A program made the translations under genes and the position numbers. Positions 51,237 through 64,000 of a DNA stretch of 64,000 bases are shown here, piece after piece; the first letter of the stretch is position 1; the number at the start of each line of letters is the position of its first letter. The stretch is from Sphagnum compactum (lineage: Eukaryota > Bryophyta > Sphagnopsida > Sphagnales): positions 1,178,001 through 1,242,000 of the forward strand of contig OZ234496.1 in assembly GCA_965153455.1 (NCBI GenBank), written 5' to 3'. The notes beneath the pieces were generated by a model. The model did not search any database. It was given only the letters and a program-made list of their open reading frames with translations, and was not told the DNA's origin.

Positions 51237-54200
51237 GTAATAAATAAGTTTTTTATTAATCTCAATTCCTTTTGCACTTTTAATCATCAATATGAATCTC
51301 CCTCCAAATTTTGGGAATGAATGGTGCACATTTGATAAACAAAAAGGATATTCAAATCTAAAAGCATTATTTGACAACTAAATTTTAAGTGTTTTATGTG
51401 CATGAAAGGACTTTCAAAACTTAATGAAATGACTTTAAATTTGTGGAAGATCAAGATCATTATCAAATAAATCTAATTGCAAAAAGAAATAGTAATTTGA
51501 ATAAATACATTACACAAACTTGTCTTTCAAAGTAGACATGGTACAATATCACACTGCATTTGACAACTACTTTGGCTCCTTTTATTGTGAATGCACCCTA
51601 AATGTATCAACTTGATGATCCACTTACTTGTTTACAATGCATACCTTGTTTGCTTTAATTTTGAAATCCAAAAGCATCATTTTCTTTTTTTTTCCATGAA
51701 AGCAAACGGAAAAGCTTTTGCTTATGATTTTGCAAGTGCTAAACATGGTTTTCATCATTTTAAATGTGATTAAATATTAAAATATTTGTTGATGTGTTTT
51801 TTCTAATAAATTTGAGCATTTCATGCATGAAAATACTTTAGCCATGCACAATCAAGTTACTTCAACATTCCTTGCACCTTCAACTAGCTAGAGCTAGAAA
51901 TTCCCACAAATATACGGTGTCAAAATTCAATGCAAACAAAAAAATTAAGTTAAGTTAAATTAAGGTGGTTTAAATATTTGGATATAGGAATTTTAGATTA
52001 TATTAGGGAAAGATAAATTAAAGCTTCTTCACATAGTATCCCCGAAACAATAGCCTCTTTGATGCATGCATAAGTGGAAAAAAATAACACATAATGATCC
52101 CCCATGCTTTCAACTTGTTTTGAAGTTATGGTGTTCATATCAAATCAATGTATTAAAGTATTCATTAGTATATTACTCTATGATAATGTTGATGATTATA
52201 ATATTTTTAGGTTTTGACTTGTTTTTCCATGCAAGACCTACTTGGACTAAGGGTTATTTTCATCATTTAAAATATATATAGTGGAGTTTTTTAATAAAAA
52301 ATGACAAACTATTATCAAATATGGTTTTAAAACAACTTTTAGAAATTATTGGTTTACATTTACACAAATGCACAATTATGAATCAACTACATATTCATGG
52401 TTTCTATAACTTATTGTATTTTTGAAGCTCAAATGCATTATATGTGATTTTTATGGAAATTCAAAGTGAATGAAATTGTATGTGTTCATTGTGTTGTTAT
52501 TTTTGATATTATATGTAATTCTAGTTTTGCCAAAATTTATTGCCAAATGCATTTTCCCTTAAGAACATTACAAGCTCAAGTTTTTGTTAATCACATTCAA
52601 AATTTCAATTACTACGTGATGTGGGTAATGTTCTCATGTCCACACTTCAACCAATTATGCCAATAGGAGACAACATTACCCCCTTATATGATTGTTAATT
52701 TTGAATATTCTTGACACTTTTATAAATCTTGTGTAAACATGTATATAGTTTGTAATATAATGTTAAAGATTATATTTTAAAAATTCCCAAAAAATCAATT
52801 TCAAATCTTTTCAAATCATTTAAGCAAAAGCAACATTGGTTACAACTATTTTTTAAAGTGGTTTTGGATTTGCTTTTCATAAATTTGATTTCAAATTCAT
52901 TCACATGTTCCCAAGATATATTATGAATTATTTATACATAAATAATTTCAACACCAATTTAATAGTGATGTAAAATATGAAATATGAAATATTAGTTACA
53001 ATTGTTTTAGTGCATATTAAAATTTTTGAACCAATGTTGTGCAAATATATAATTTACCCAAATATACATGTTGGGTATGAATAAGATATATTATTTATCG
53101 TAACCCATTTCCTTCAAATCAACATATTCTAATGAAACACATATCCAAGGGTATGTAAAATTTGAAAAATATAGATCACATTCATTATCCAATCATATTT
53201 CATTACAACTTTCAACATGGCCAACCCTGTGAGTAAGTTCCAAAATGCAACATCTAGATCATCAACAAGTTCTATGATTGGATACGACAATGGTGCATGT
53301 TGGATTAAAATTTGACAAAATAATCACCTATTTTTATTTAGGAAGAAGTTGAATGGTCAACCACCAAATTAAGAAGAGATAAGAATCAAATGTTCTATAT
53401 AAAATATACAACCAATGGCATCTACTACAAAAGTCGTAAAAAAAAAAGGCTAATAATGGGCAATATTGGTGGCACTTGCTTTTTTATGCATGTTTGAAAA
53501 ACAAGTGGCACTTGTTTTTCAACAAGGTACATGCCATTTGTTCCTCAGCTCCACAAGGGGAACTAGCAATGTTCGCTTCTCAACTATGAAAGGAACTAAT
53601 TCAAATATGAATGCTTGATGATAGTATAGACTCCTTTGAGGGGGCATAAACCTTGAAAGCCTTAGCATTTACAACAAGAAGGAAATAAATAACAAAAATA
53701 AAAAAAGACAAAGGGGAAAAGGGAATCACAAATAAAAATGTCACACAAAATAAAAACATGAACAAGATCACAAATGAACAACAAGATTATAGCATGCAAC
53801 AAGACCATGATGAGCAAGAACATGATGAAAAAGGGGGGAGGTCGAAAAAAGGTGGAAAAATCATTACAATAAAATAAAGTTTCAAACTACATGTATGATT
53901 ATGTAAATATACATGTTTGTACTTACATGAGACACGTGTGATTACATAATTATGTAGTCTAATGGACACATCATATTGACCATGACATGCCTTGGCATTT
54001 CCAACTTTCATGATAGTATTTTGACATTTTTGGGCAAATTATTTTTAGGGATGTGATTTTTTTAATAATTTGTATTTCAAAATGTATAAATAGCCAATGA
54101 CATCACCAACTTACCAGGTTTCATAGGTTCAAACAAATTTTGCACATGCAAAAATTTGAATCTCATAGGTTTGTACAAAAATCGCATGAATTTTGTTCAA

Positions 54201-55568
54201 TGGTTAATATGAATGACATTTGAACATATTCAATATCTTAAATATTCAAACCAATGACACATTATTTTTGAATGACATACGTGAATGTTCATGTTTGATA
54301 CACAAAAAATACATAAATTTATGCAAAATTACATCATAATAATTACATGAATTTAGTTAAAATGTAAATCTTATGTACTTCACATCGAGACATCATAAGG
54401 AGAAAAAACACAACATTTATGTAGAATTTTTTTAAAAAAATCTTGTCATTTTTTCACTTTGAAATCAATTGATTTTGCATTGACATATTGTTTTATAATT
54501 TTTTGCATGGTTTCTATTTGAAATTTCGTAATATTGGAAGTTTGTGATGAAGGTGGTTGAGGCTTGTAAAATGTACACCTAGGCATGCAAGTGTGTACTA
54601 GGCCCTCTAAGCATGTATATATGTAAACATTCCTTAAGCATGTAGGTGTATTTGTAGGTTGCTTAGGCATGGGAGTCAAAATGCATTAAAAAAAACCAAT
54701 GGTGTTGTTTTATATGAGGACTATTTGAATCCTTTTGGCTTAAAAAATTTCCAAAAAAATGATCACAATTCAAATCATAACAAAAATAGGTATATATTTT
54801 AATGTTTAATTTCTTACACATTATAAGCTACAATTTAGTTTTATTTTCATCATGTGCATTATACCCCATTTATATGTGGTACAAGGCATTTGAAATTTAA
54901 TAACAACTTTGAAACATGTAATGAATTTTAAAAGTCTTAGAATTCCACATTTTGAATATTTTGAATATCAATATAGTGTGCCTAATAAGGTTTTAACATC
55001 AAAAAAATGTTAACATCAAAAAAAATTTACTATGTAAATCATTTTGAAAATCTTTTGCAAAATTGTCTTTTTTGACAATAAGTATTTAATTTTCAAAATC
55101 CTTAATTAAAACCAAAACATAAAATAAATGAAATGGATTTTTAATTTGAGTTTTCTAACATTAAAAGTCATTTTCAACCCCTTCAAGTCTATTTTGACCC
55201 ATGGAGACATGAACAAGTTGTCACAACTTGAATGAATTGTACCCCTCACCTCCATGGCCATAAGCCAAGTTTTTATCCAACCCACTACAATTTCAAATTG
55301 AGACAAATTATGTCAACATATAACTATATAAACATTGTATCCATTTAAAATCTTCTTATGTATATTCAAACTTGGCATTTCTTTTTCCAAATAAAATAAT
55401 TTTCAAAATAATTTTCAGAGATCTATGCATTGAAATCTGAGTTCCACATAATTCAAAAAATCTAAAATACGCTATGGAAAAGATGGTTTTGAAATTTCAA
55501 TACAGTTCATATGTCAAACTACTTATTGATTCTTTCAAATCATATTCAATTGAAAAAATATAAATATG

Positions 55569-55573
<5 letters not shown>

Positions 55574-55602
<29 letters not shown>
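55574..55602. repeat. (TA)n microsatellite
   Basis: Uninterrupted TA dinucleotides for about 29 bases. Confidence 0.95.
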
Positions 55603-55604
<2 letters not shown>

Positions 55605-58105
55605 TGTTGTAAATGGGACTAAAAAAACTTTGAAACTGTTTTTTTTTCCAAATGTTTTTAATAAACATATGTTTCCATGATGTATTTTCTTTTAAAATAT
55701 TTATTAAAATGAGATTTGAAATGATATTTATTTTATTTATGACTTCTATAATATCATAATTTATCAAAATAAAATAGTTTAAAAAATTTATGATTATACT
55801 TTTGGTTGAAATTGTGAATGTGTCCATCATTTTAATTTTAATGTAAGGAGGTGTAGGTAGGTTTGGATATGTCCAACCAAGGTGAACCCACTAATATGGA
55901 TTGAGTTGGGGTTCATCTCAATTCTTCAAATTATTAATAAACTACAAGAAAAAAGAAGATATGAAAGTGTGTGAAAAACCTTACTCACCAAATGCACTCT
56001 AAATAGTGAGTTAATCGGGGAAGTTTTGAGTGGGCTCGGGAATTTAATGCACCAAGGGTTGTGTTGTTAGTGATGCTTCTTCAACAATGAAATTTTTGTC
56101 CACCCCGATTTGAAATTGATGCCCCAAGTTTTTGGGATGTTGGGCATGCTTTTAAGGGCACTAAAATCATTGTTGTTACACAATCAATATGGGTTTTCAT
56201 CTTTTTCAACATCAACCTTGGGTACTATCATTGCCATTGTGTTGTGTTTGGCACATTGTGATTTGCTTCTCCTTTTTCTTCATGACATGCCTTTTTGCAC
56301 ATCATTTTCCTTTTTGTCACATTTCACCACCTAAATAAAGATATCAAAACTCTCAATGCGCTTTTCAAGGATAAACATCATTATTTCAAAGTTGTTGAAG
56401 CTTATAATAAAACTCATTCAAGTGAATCCTAGTGTTATTTTTTTGTTTTACTCAAAAAAAAAATTTGATTAAAATATTATTATTTGAAATTAGGTTTTTT
56501 TTCCATAAATTGCTAGTAAGGAACCAATTTGTTTTATCTCAAATCAAACAAACAAAATGTCATTCTTTTTCATTAATTTACTTATTTAAAAAAAAGTACC
56601 AATGTGAATGTGTTAAACGCAATGAGCTCGACAAATTCTAGTTTGGAAGAAATGCCTCCAAGAGATTCCAAAACATATTTTAAGATTTTTAAGACTTCAA
56701 ATGAAGTGTAACACAAAAAAGAGACGTTCTCATCACATCCCAAAATTGTGCCATTCTAGTTATGGTCTTATGGTATCTTGAATGTTTTCCATGATTTACA
56801 AAATATTTTCTTAAGTTTTGACCTCTTCATAGGACTTGCATTTGTTACTACCTATTCATTGGTTTTCCATGTCATCATTGCTCCCTTTATGTTGTTTTAT
56901 GGCATGTTGTGGTTCATTTCTCCTCATCTTCTTGCTCCATTTTGCACCTCACATTTCTCTTTTGTCACATTGTATTGTCTTACACTTAAGCTATGAAAAT
57001 CATCAATGCACTTCTAAAGGATAACTATATCAAAGTTGAGTGTAGGTGGTTTTAAGATTTCCATGGTGTTGAGATTTTTAGGTTTATATGTTAGTGAACA
57101 CTTTTCATTTCAATCAAATGAAGAAACATATTAATTTAAACATTGAGTTATTATATATGTTTGCCATGATGTGTGATTTAGTGTTTTTTTTTAAAAGAAA
57201 AAATTTGCAAACACAAAATAAAAATGAAATTTTTGTCACTAATTCCTTTTTTTTCAATTTTAGAAGTTCACCAAATTTTCATGAAACTTTTTTTGGATAA
57301 TTTGTTTTCCAAATTTTTCAAGTTTTAACCCCCAAAAATTTAATCGGAGAAATATTTTTACCAATTTTCAAGAATTTTCTAAAAACTTTGTCATCAATTA
57401 ACACTAATTTTTTCTTTTGGAGATGGTTGCAAACCTTTTCCTGTTGACAAAGTTTTGCCAATAAGTGAAATTTAAAAAATTAATAATGCCAAGATGAGTG
57501 GTAATTGGGGTTTTCAAACACTAGACTGCAAAAAAATAAATTAAAAAAATCACCAAATTTCTATATTTGGTTCCATCAGGTAGCCAAAATAGATAGAAGC
57601 GTACTGCAATTTCTTAACTTTCATGTCTCATTTATGTTTAGCCAAATAATTCCTCCACTCCCACTACGTCACAAAATTGATCTCCCCCACCAGCCCCAAA
57701 AACAATTCATATATATTTTTAAAAATTAAATGTTAAATTTTTAAATAAAATAAATTTTATTCTAAATAATTTATTTTTTAAAACCACTGAAAATCCTAGC
57801 CTCTAGTGATGCTACATAAGAAAACTTTTAAAAATAACCACTGGGACCAGTGTTTTTTTATTGGCGAATTTTGGCAAAAATTCGACCTGAAAAATGTGAT
57901 TTCAAGCAACACAAAGGATTTTTCATGGAAAAATGGTCCAAATTCGCCAAATTTTGAAAAAAAAAAGAATTCAAATTGCCAAATTTCTTCAATAAGTTCC
58001 AGTACATAGCCAAGAATATAGAATGTGGCTAATTTAATTATTTTTATTTCGAAAAATGGCGAAACAGAATCCCTTAAAATCACCCAAAAAAACTTCTGAA
58101 AAAAA

Positions 58106-58130
58106 ACAAACAAACAAACAAACAAACAAA
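58106..58130. repeat. (CAAA)n microsatellite
   Basis: About six AAAC/CAAA units in a row. Confidence 0.9.
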
Positions 58131-58260
58131 TTCTCAAAAAAACAATTCTTATTTTTCATTTTCTGGAATAAATAAATAATTTTTAAAAAAAAAACAAAAC
58201 ATGCTGATGGGGTTCTTCAGAATCACAAATTTGGTTTGATTGGTGAAGAACTTGGTCAGT

Positions 58261-58846
58261 AGTTGTGGCAACGATGGAGAGCTCGGTTGCTCTGGAGGAG
58301 AAGCTGCTCTTTGCAGGCACGTAGTCAGACGTATTGCATTGGCTACGGTAAGCGTTTGGAGTTGCAATCCGCTTGTTTTTGTTGTTGTGTTTTTCAAGAA
58401 CTGAAATGTTTGGAGCAATGTGTTGAGAAGCAACTTTTAAAAACATATTTTAAGATGTGTTCAAGATGTTCAAGAGCTTCAGAGTGTCTTTATGTTGAGA
58501 TAAATGAGTTCTTCAGGGCTCACAAGAAACAATGTGCAGATCCGCCTCGTTTACGGATCGTCAGAAGTGTTGGGGATTCAGTTTGCTGAGTGCATTGTGG
58601 TCTGGACTGTTTTGTGATTATCAGTTCGATATAACAACAATGCGGCAGGCTGCCGTGTGTTTGTGTGACATTTCTCTGGAGAGCTCTCTCTCTCAAGCTT
58701 TTCTGGAAGCCTCCAACTGCAGTTTGTGAAAGGCCAAAAAAAGTGTTTGATGGTCTTTCTTTTCGAAAAGAAAGAGGAGCCTTTGCAGGATGTTCCCTCA
58801 GCGGTGCTGACCGGGAGTAGATAGGAGGAAGACGGTAATAGAGGCA
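58261..58846 (+). promoter_or_regulatory. Probable promoter / 5' untranslated region of the LPAT gene
   Basis: GC rises sharply at about 58260 after AT-rich spacer, and this level continues to the LPAT start at 58847. A short upstream frame starts at ATG 58274 (MESSVALEEKLLFAGT, 16 codons). A GGTAAGCG donor-like site at 58346 hints at a 5' untranslated intron. Transcription start and leader splicing are inferred. Confidence 0.35.
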
Positions 58847-59137
58847 ATGGACGGAGCTCTTTCAATGGAGAGTACGGAAGCGGCCAAGGAGGAATCCGCC
58901 GTGGATTCGCCAGATCCTTCCTTATCTCTATGCGATCACAACAAGAAGTCCATTTTGTATGCCTCGAAAGCAGCAGATGTAAGATGTTTTCACCTCCAAA
59001 GCAAGAAGATTACTGAGGATTTTATTCTGCACATAGGCAACATAGGGATTCCATCAGCAAAATTGTTCAGAGAACTAGACATCATCTTACCTTTGCCAGA
59101 CAATTGCATGCAGAGATTACCAGGCACACCATACTTG

Positions 59138-59176
<39 letters not shown>

Positions 59177-61080
59177 ATAGATCTGCCTTTGACTCAATTG
59201 TAGGTCATTGATGTTTTGAGTTCTTGAAGCTGTAGAAGAATTAGCTGCAAAATTCACGAGTCCTAGCGTTTGTCCAAGCCTCAAAATTTTAGGGTTAGGG
59301 TTAAAGCTCCGGCTCCATGTGTTCTGCAAATTTTACAGCAACACTATATCCTACCTACAAAAGGAAAGCTGTGGACATTGTGTTTGTTTGCAGGGAAAGA
59401 AAGAGAAAACACATCGGCCTCTAACACCGTTCCGGATGCTGCGGGGTGTGTTATGTTGTATAGTGCTTGTTTTAACAACACTGGTGCCTCTCCTCTTCCT
59501 GGCACCTCCAGCTTTTATTTTCTTGCGCCTGCTAAGTGTGCAGTGGAGCCGACGTGCCACTTCATTTTTCTTAGCAGGCTGGCTCTCCTTGTGGCCATTT
59601 TTCTTTGAGAAGATCAACCAAACTAAGGTACAGAATTCAAGAGCATGGCATTGCACTGCACATTTTGTTCCATTTATGATGTGTTTTGTTGAAAGAATGA
59701 CACGGACCAGTGAATGCAGGTAGTGTTTGCAGGGCACAAAGTGCCCCATGACAATCGAGTTTTGATATCCTGCAATCACCGCACTGAGGTGGACTGGATG
59801 TACATATGGAATTTAGCAATTCGCAAGGGCAAGGTTGGTTACTGCAAGTATGCAGTGAAAAGCTCAGTGCGCAATGCCCCCATCTTTGGCTGGGCCTTCT
59901 GGGTTTTTGAGTTTCTTATGCTGGAGAGGAAATGGGAGGTAGACAGCCCAGTGATTGAATCCTACTTGGAGAGCTTCAAGGATCCAGCTGACCCTATCTG
60001 GCTTGTGATTTTTCCAGAGGGTACAGATTTCACGTAAGTTTCCCGTCCGCATTTGCTTATTTTTTGTTGCCCCCATTGGGTTTCATGCCAGCTGCAGTGA
60101 TTCTCTCAAGTGTTGCACATGTATTCTTTGTGCATTGACATGAGGAGAATGTGGCAGGGAACGAAAAAGGGATAGAGGAAATCTTCTTGCAAAGGAAAAT
60201 GGTCTTCCTGAGCTAGTCAATGTTCTTCAACCCCGCACTCGTGGCTTTGTGACATGTCTATTGCGCCTGCGCCCCTCACTTGATGCAGGTGTTGTCTCAC
60301 ATGCTGAAACCCATCTTTGATGTTTATTCTTATCCCCTTTTTACTTAGGTAAGATGTCTGAAATTGCACTTCAGATTGGCTGGAAGCAATCTTGGCAGGA
60401 TTTATGATTATATCAGTTTTTGAAAATGCACTGATCATTCTTTTATCCTCAAGATGTGGATGGCACTCTCATGGAGTGAGTACCATAGCCTGACATTGTA
60501 AGTAGACTCAGTACAGGTCTGAATCTCTGACAAACTATTTAGGGAGAGAATCTAGATCATATACAGTGGAGCTCAGGAAGCCTGGTAATGTCAGACACGT
60601 ACTTAATGATTTTGCAATATTCCCTAATCTGGCTTTGTGTCTGCAGTTTATGACCTCACTATAGGATACAAAGATCGATGCCCATCATTCACCGACAATT
60701 TATTTGGAACTGATCCAGCTGAAGTGCACATTCATATCAATCGTATACATCTAGAAGACGTCCCGGAATCAGAAGAGGAATTGTCAGAGTGGTTGTACAA
60801 AATTTTCCTTGAAAAAGACCAGATGTTGTCTGGATTCAGCAGAAATGGTTACTTCCCCAATAGTGGAAAAATAGAGGAGACCTTAAGTACCACCAAGTGC
60901 ATATGGAACTGTGTAGCCTACACTGTACCCTGCCTTTTAGTACTACACAATGTCCTATTTGTGTCAACTTGGCTGAAGGTTTATGCAGCTATTAGTTTTG
61001 TAACACTCATAATTGGCACCTACCTTGGTTACAGGCCTTCACCTATTTTTCCCAGAATGTGGGCAAAAAAGCTGGAATAG
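58847..61080 (+). CDS. 1-acyl-sn-glycerol-3-phosphate acyltransferase, LPAT4/LPAT5 type
   Basis: Adds an acyl chain to lysophosphatidic acid to make phosphatidic acid, normally at the endoplasmic reticulum. Five exons: 58847-58978, 59394-59627, 59720-60033, 60158-60288 and 60647-61080. Phases agree and give 414 aa, slightly longer than the usual 380-400 because of a 44-residue first exon rich in Ser and acidic residues. Landmarks are [11 protein letters not shown] and a membrane segment (about 63-88), LLSVQWSRR, the catalytic NHRTEVD box (His142, Asp147), the FPEGT acceptor-binding motif (220-224) and [20 protein letters not shown] hydrophobic C-terminus (about 345-400) probably forms two membrane spans. 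The first exon end is chosen at a strong GTAAGA donor; without that splice the frame runs into a CT microsatellite. Confidence 0.92.
59141..59174. repeat. (CT)17 microsatellite in intron 1 of the LPAT gene
   Basis: Perfect CT dinucleotide run of 34 bases. Confidence 0.95.
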
Positions 61081-62447
61081 TAGGATTCATTTCATTTCTA
61101 TGGTAGATATCAAAAGATGTGGTTCTGTTACATTTTACTTTGGTCAATTCATGAGAGATCAAACATTGAGCTAATTTTTATGGCACAGGTTATCCTTACC
61201 TCTCCAGCTCTTACCTTTCTCGTGGCTTCAGATGAAATATGGTTAAAAATGTTGGAGAAGGCAATGGCTGACCATTATTATTGTTGGTCTGCAGCTAAGG
61301 GTATTTTTACAACTACATGTGCAGACCAGGTGGAGAGTAATGATCAAGTCTGTGACAAGGATACTGCAACACCAGCTACATGCTATCAAGAGTCTTTGGT
61401 GTCACTCTGGTATTTCAATCCAATCCATTATGTGCTCTGGGATCAATTGCTTGATAACAAATTCTAGCAAATGGGCCAACACAGGACAAAAATTTAACAG
61501 AGTCCCAAAGACTTGGCTGCAAAGTCATTAATGGTCATGAATCTCCCCTTTTGTAACAAGCTTTCATATATGATGTGGACCATGAAAATGCAATGCCAAC
61601 TCAGGAACAACAATAAATAGCAAAGTAGGGCAAGGGAGCATATGAACCAAAACTGCAGGGAGAGTGGGAAGGTTATGAACAGTTGGAGAGATTTGCATTC
61701 TCATCACGATGATGAACCAGGATCAGCCAACTAATGACTAACATGTCCATTAAACTACTAAAAACTGTGGCATGTGATGGGTTCAGCAGCCCTGGCCTTC
61801 CCAATGCATGTGCATCCAAACTCTACCTGTGTAAGTCAACCCTTCCCTTTTAAAACCTTGAGGCCCAAAACCCCATTCTTACTGAAACATATTTCATAGA
61901 GTTGACTGCTGTCGTGAATTATTGAATCTCAGAGCCTATACATGCCTCAATGGAAACTCCCTTAAGGGTTCCAGCAGGAGTAAATTTCTCCCACCATTAG
62001 GAAGCTATTCTACTTGAGCCTCCATTCCTCAATAGGGAAAAAAAGTTTGACTGAAACGAAAGTGATCTCATAAATAAAAGAAATATCAATTGTTCATTTC
62101 CAGAAGATCCATCAGCAACTAGTGTGGTAAGCAATTGGGTCACAAACAATTTCTCTTCTGTGTTTGAGCATTAGATGGCATCTGATTGGATTAGGTATCA
62201 ATGCTGATACACTCCCAACATCATCAAAATGAATGCAATATGATGTCTGACACTGGCTGCCTGCCTCTTGTGCCCATTGGGTCCTTTCTGACCCCTGCTG
62301 CTCTCATTTCCCATGTGTTCTGACCACTTGCTATTGTTGAACGATTGATGGCTAATGTGCATGGGACTGGACCAATGAACGTAGGCCTTTTTTTAACAAA
62401 TCACGATACACATTGGACCAAATGAAAGTACAAATTTTGGTAACAGG
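61081..62447. other. Tail-to-tail intergenic region between LPAT and the kinase gene
   Basis: Holds the 3' untranslated regions of both convergent genes. The 116-aa plus frame at 61117-61467 follows the LPAT stop but has no recognised domain and is probably untranslated. Nothing else seen. Confidence 0.45.
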
Positions 62448-63865
62448 TTACAACACACTACACCTGTGGGTACGATTACTTGAGGGAACTGCATCAGTGG
62501 AATGGTGCTTCTGAACTGCATCAGTGGAATGGTGCTTCTGTGGTCCAATTGCTGATTGCATCTCTTCCAATCGTGTGATGATATTTGCAAATGTTGGCCT
62601 CTTTTCGGGGTTATGGTCCCAACACTCCTTTAACAACCTGGTGACAATTACATGCCCACAAGTTAAAATCAAAGTCAACCATGCATGTCATGGTACAAAC
62701 TGACTATAGGTCTGGTGCATGGTGCATTGTGGCGATAGAAAGCAAGAAAAATCCAAAAAACAGACAGAAAGGAAAGAGACTATGGTCATTAAACTCTGCT
62801 TGCTGCCCCGTGCACCCCCTTCCCTCCTCTGCTAATTTGAACAGAGAAAGAGGAGTTCAAGGAAGAGCAACGGGACTGAGGGATTCAGAAAAGCTACAGA
62901 GCAGAGGTTGATACCTTCAAAGAGAGCTTGTGGTATGTATGGGGCTTACCTTGACACAATGGTTCTTTCCAAGTGTTTTCCAGAAAGCTCTTCAAACAAG
63001 TAAGAACTTTATGTTGCACATAAAACTTACATCTTAGCAAAGCTAGGGCTTTCAATTCATCCCTGAGACACACAATAATTGCATAGAAAGGGCAGCTAAT
63101 TTGATGCTTTCAAAAGGAGCCTCCCTTTGAACAAAACAACATACAGTTGGACAATTTGAGAAAGTAATAGAGCTTTAGACTCACTGCTTCATGCCCTTGG
63201 GATACGAATTGACGGTAAAAGGTGGGCGCTGGCCTTCCTTTGCTCGAGCTATGGCAATCTCTTTTGGGTACTGAAACCTTGATGCAGGTCCCCCTTCAAA
63301 CATCTACACACAATCATCAAGTCAGCTGTTGAAAAAGTTGACTTGACAAACTTTTGGATGCCAATTTCTCTGTAGTCCAAATTAAAACCAAGAGTGAACA
63401 TATTAGGGCTGGAACATGGGAGAGAACAAGACAAACAGACCTCTTGGACAATAATGCCAAAGGAGAAGATGTCAACTGTTTCATTGTAATGTTTGTGCAG
63501 AAACACCTCTGGAGCCATATACCGATCTGCTCCACAAAAAATCCACAACCATTATTTCAACTAAAAATCCTTTATAACCCCAACCCCTTAACATTAATAG
63601 CTTCCAGCCAAAACTATGCAACCTTTCATCACAAATTGTAGGTGGTGGGTAAGATTCAAAGTGAAATATATGTGGACCCTAGAAGAATACCCAAGAGAGT
63701 ATCAAGAGAGAGATAGGGAAAAAGAAAAAAAACCACTTACAAGATCCCGTTTCACCTGTCATCTCATACAAGTCAGCCCCCCCATCTGTAGTCACTGGTC
63801 CAATAAACTTGCCCAGGCCAAAATCCGCTACTTTCAAATGGCCCGCTTCATTCTCAAGCAGGTTC
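62448..63865 (-). CDS. Plant integrin-linked / Raf-like (TKL) protein kinase, C-terminal exons only
   Basis: Serine/threonine kinase domain, lobe 2. Exons on the minus strand are 63865-63741, 63526-63441, 63303-63185 and 62637-62448, with GT/AG borders and matching phases, coding about 172 residues. It starts within the catalytic loop (RNLLENEAGHLKVADFGLGK, with the DFG metal-binding motif). It continues through the activation segment MTGETGSYRYMAPEVF (APE motif), VDIFSFGIIVQEM and CWDHNPEKRPTF (subdomain XI), and ends SVL at TAA 62448-62450. The MTGETGSYRYMAPEVF signature is typical of plant ILK/VIK-type kinases, which often carry N-terminal ankyrin repeats. The N-lobe and any ankyrin exons are beyond the right edge. 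The tail carries a 9-residue tandem repeat (QKHHSTDAV twice). Confidence 0.9.
62486..62539 (-). repeat. 27-bp perfect tandem duplication in the kinase C-terminal exon
   Basis: Two identical 27-bp units (62486-62512 and 62513-62539) in frame, encoding QKHHSTDAV twice after the kinase fold. Confidence 0.92.
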
Positions 63866-64000
63866 CTGTCTCCAAAATTGTGATTCTAACTCCTCTTGAA
63901 ATCCTTATCCTAATGTACCCAGAAGAGTTCCACCCAAGACAAAGAAAAACTTGGGGGAAAACTCCAAATGCAAAGAACATGTGATATTCCAGTGCACCAG

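Larger units (their letters stand above)
51240..58260. other. AT-rich intergenic DNA, no gene seen
   Basis: Only short frames of intergenic composition. Includes simple repeats at 55574-55602 (TA) and 58106-58130 (CAAA). Two related segments near 56110-56340 and 56780-57000 share 'tgcacctcacatttctcttttgtcacat'-like strings, pointing to a degenerate dispersed repeat. Confidence 0.45.

Noticed and set aside
55570-55830. 86-codon minus-strand frame ending in Ile-Tyr repeats
   Set aside because: Ends in the (TA)n microsatellite and has AT-driven composition.
58847-59203. LPAT first exon read through to 118 codons
   Set aside because: Read-through ends in a (CT)17 microsatellite. The GTAAGA donor at 58979 restores a phase match to the [11 protein letters not shown] exon.
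59351-59779. 142-codon minus-strand frame over LPAT exons
   Set aside because: Antisense shadow of two well-supported LPAT exons and the intron between them.
61117-61467. 116-codon frame directly after the LPAT stop
   Set aside because: No domain, no splice link to LPAT needed, and the position fits the 3' untranslated region.
1-64000. Organelle DNA insertions or rRNA genes
   Set aside because: I saw no stretch resembling plastid or mitochondrial genes or rRNA. A database search would be needed to exclude short fragments.

Overview
This is nuclear DNA from a land plant. The evidence is AT-rich intergenic DNA, short spliced exons with plant-type GT/AG introns, plant-specific gene families and plant DNA-transposon remnants. 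The coding exons look like a non-flowering lineage or a basal seed plant, but the sequence alone does not fix the species. No bacterial, viral or organellar gene block was seen.

The first 40 kb is a same-strand tandem array of patatin-like phospholipase (PLP) genes. PLP-A (1-1170) is cut by the left edge and shows its last three exons. PLP-B (18069-21909) is the best copy: it has the DGGGVRG oxyanion loop, the GTSTG serine elbow and the DGG aspartate motif. PLP-C (31848-35953) is its close paralogue, but its original start codon is followed at once by a stop, and a conserved internal block is replaced by a Lys/Glu-rich stretch. PLP-B and PLP-C lie in a large tandem segmental duplication (about 15740-24610 and 28640-39590). 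Because the two units align, three insertions can be seen as present in one and absent in the other: a PIF/Harbinger-like MITE in the PLP-C promoter, a segment of about 415 bp in a PLP-C intron, and a 1.9-kb CACTA-type element behind PLP-C.

The spacers hold an unclassified interspersed repeat family (about 2480-3790, 5020-6450, 6540-7500 and 26480-28640), an array of eight imperfect palindromes (9780-10221), a 1.26-kb CACTA-like element with TAGG tetranucleotide arrays (13238-14496) and a decayed Ty1/copia relic (about 24080-25400).

The right third has three single-copy-looking genes in higher-GC islands. A seven-exon mitochondrial carrier (SLC25) gene lies on the minus strand (43397-45697). 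A five-exon LPAT4/5-type 1-acyl-glycerol-3-phosphate acyltransferase lies on the plus strand (58847-61080). The 3' half of a plant integrin-linked/Raf-like protein kinase gene lies on the minus strand (62448-63865), tail to tail with the acyltransferase, and its N-terminal exons are past the right edge. Between 47 and 58 kb there is AT-rich DNA without a recognisable gene, apart from a 130-bp CACTA MITE with a clean target-site duplication (51107-51236).

PLPs (lipid acyl hydrolysis) and LPAT (phosphatidic acid synthesis) both act on glycerolipids, but their nearness is probably chance. I found no convincing new multigene system. The most informative signals are the paralogue-resolved insertions, the internal replacement in PLP-C and the palindrome array.
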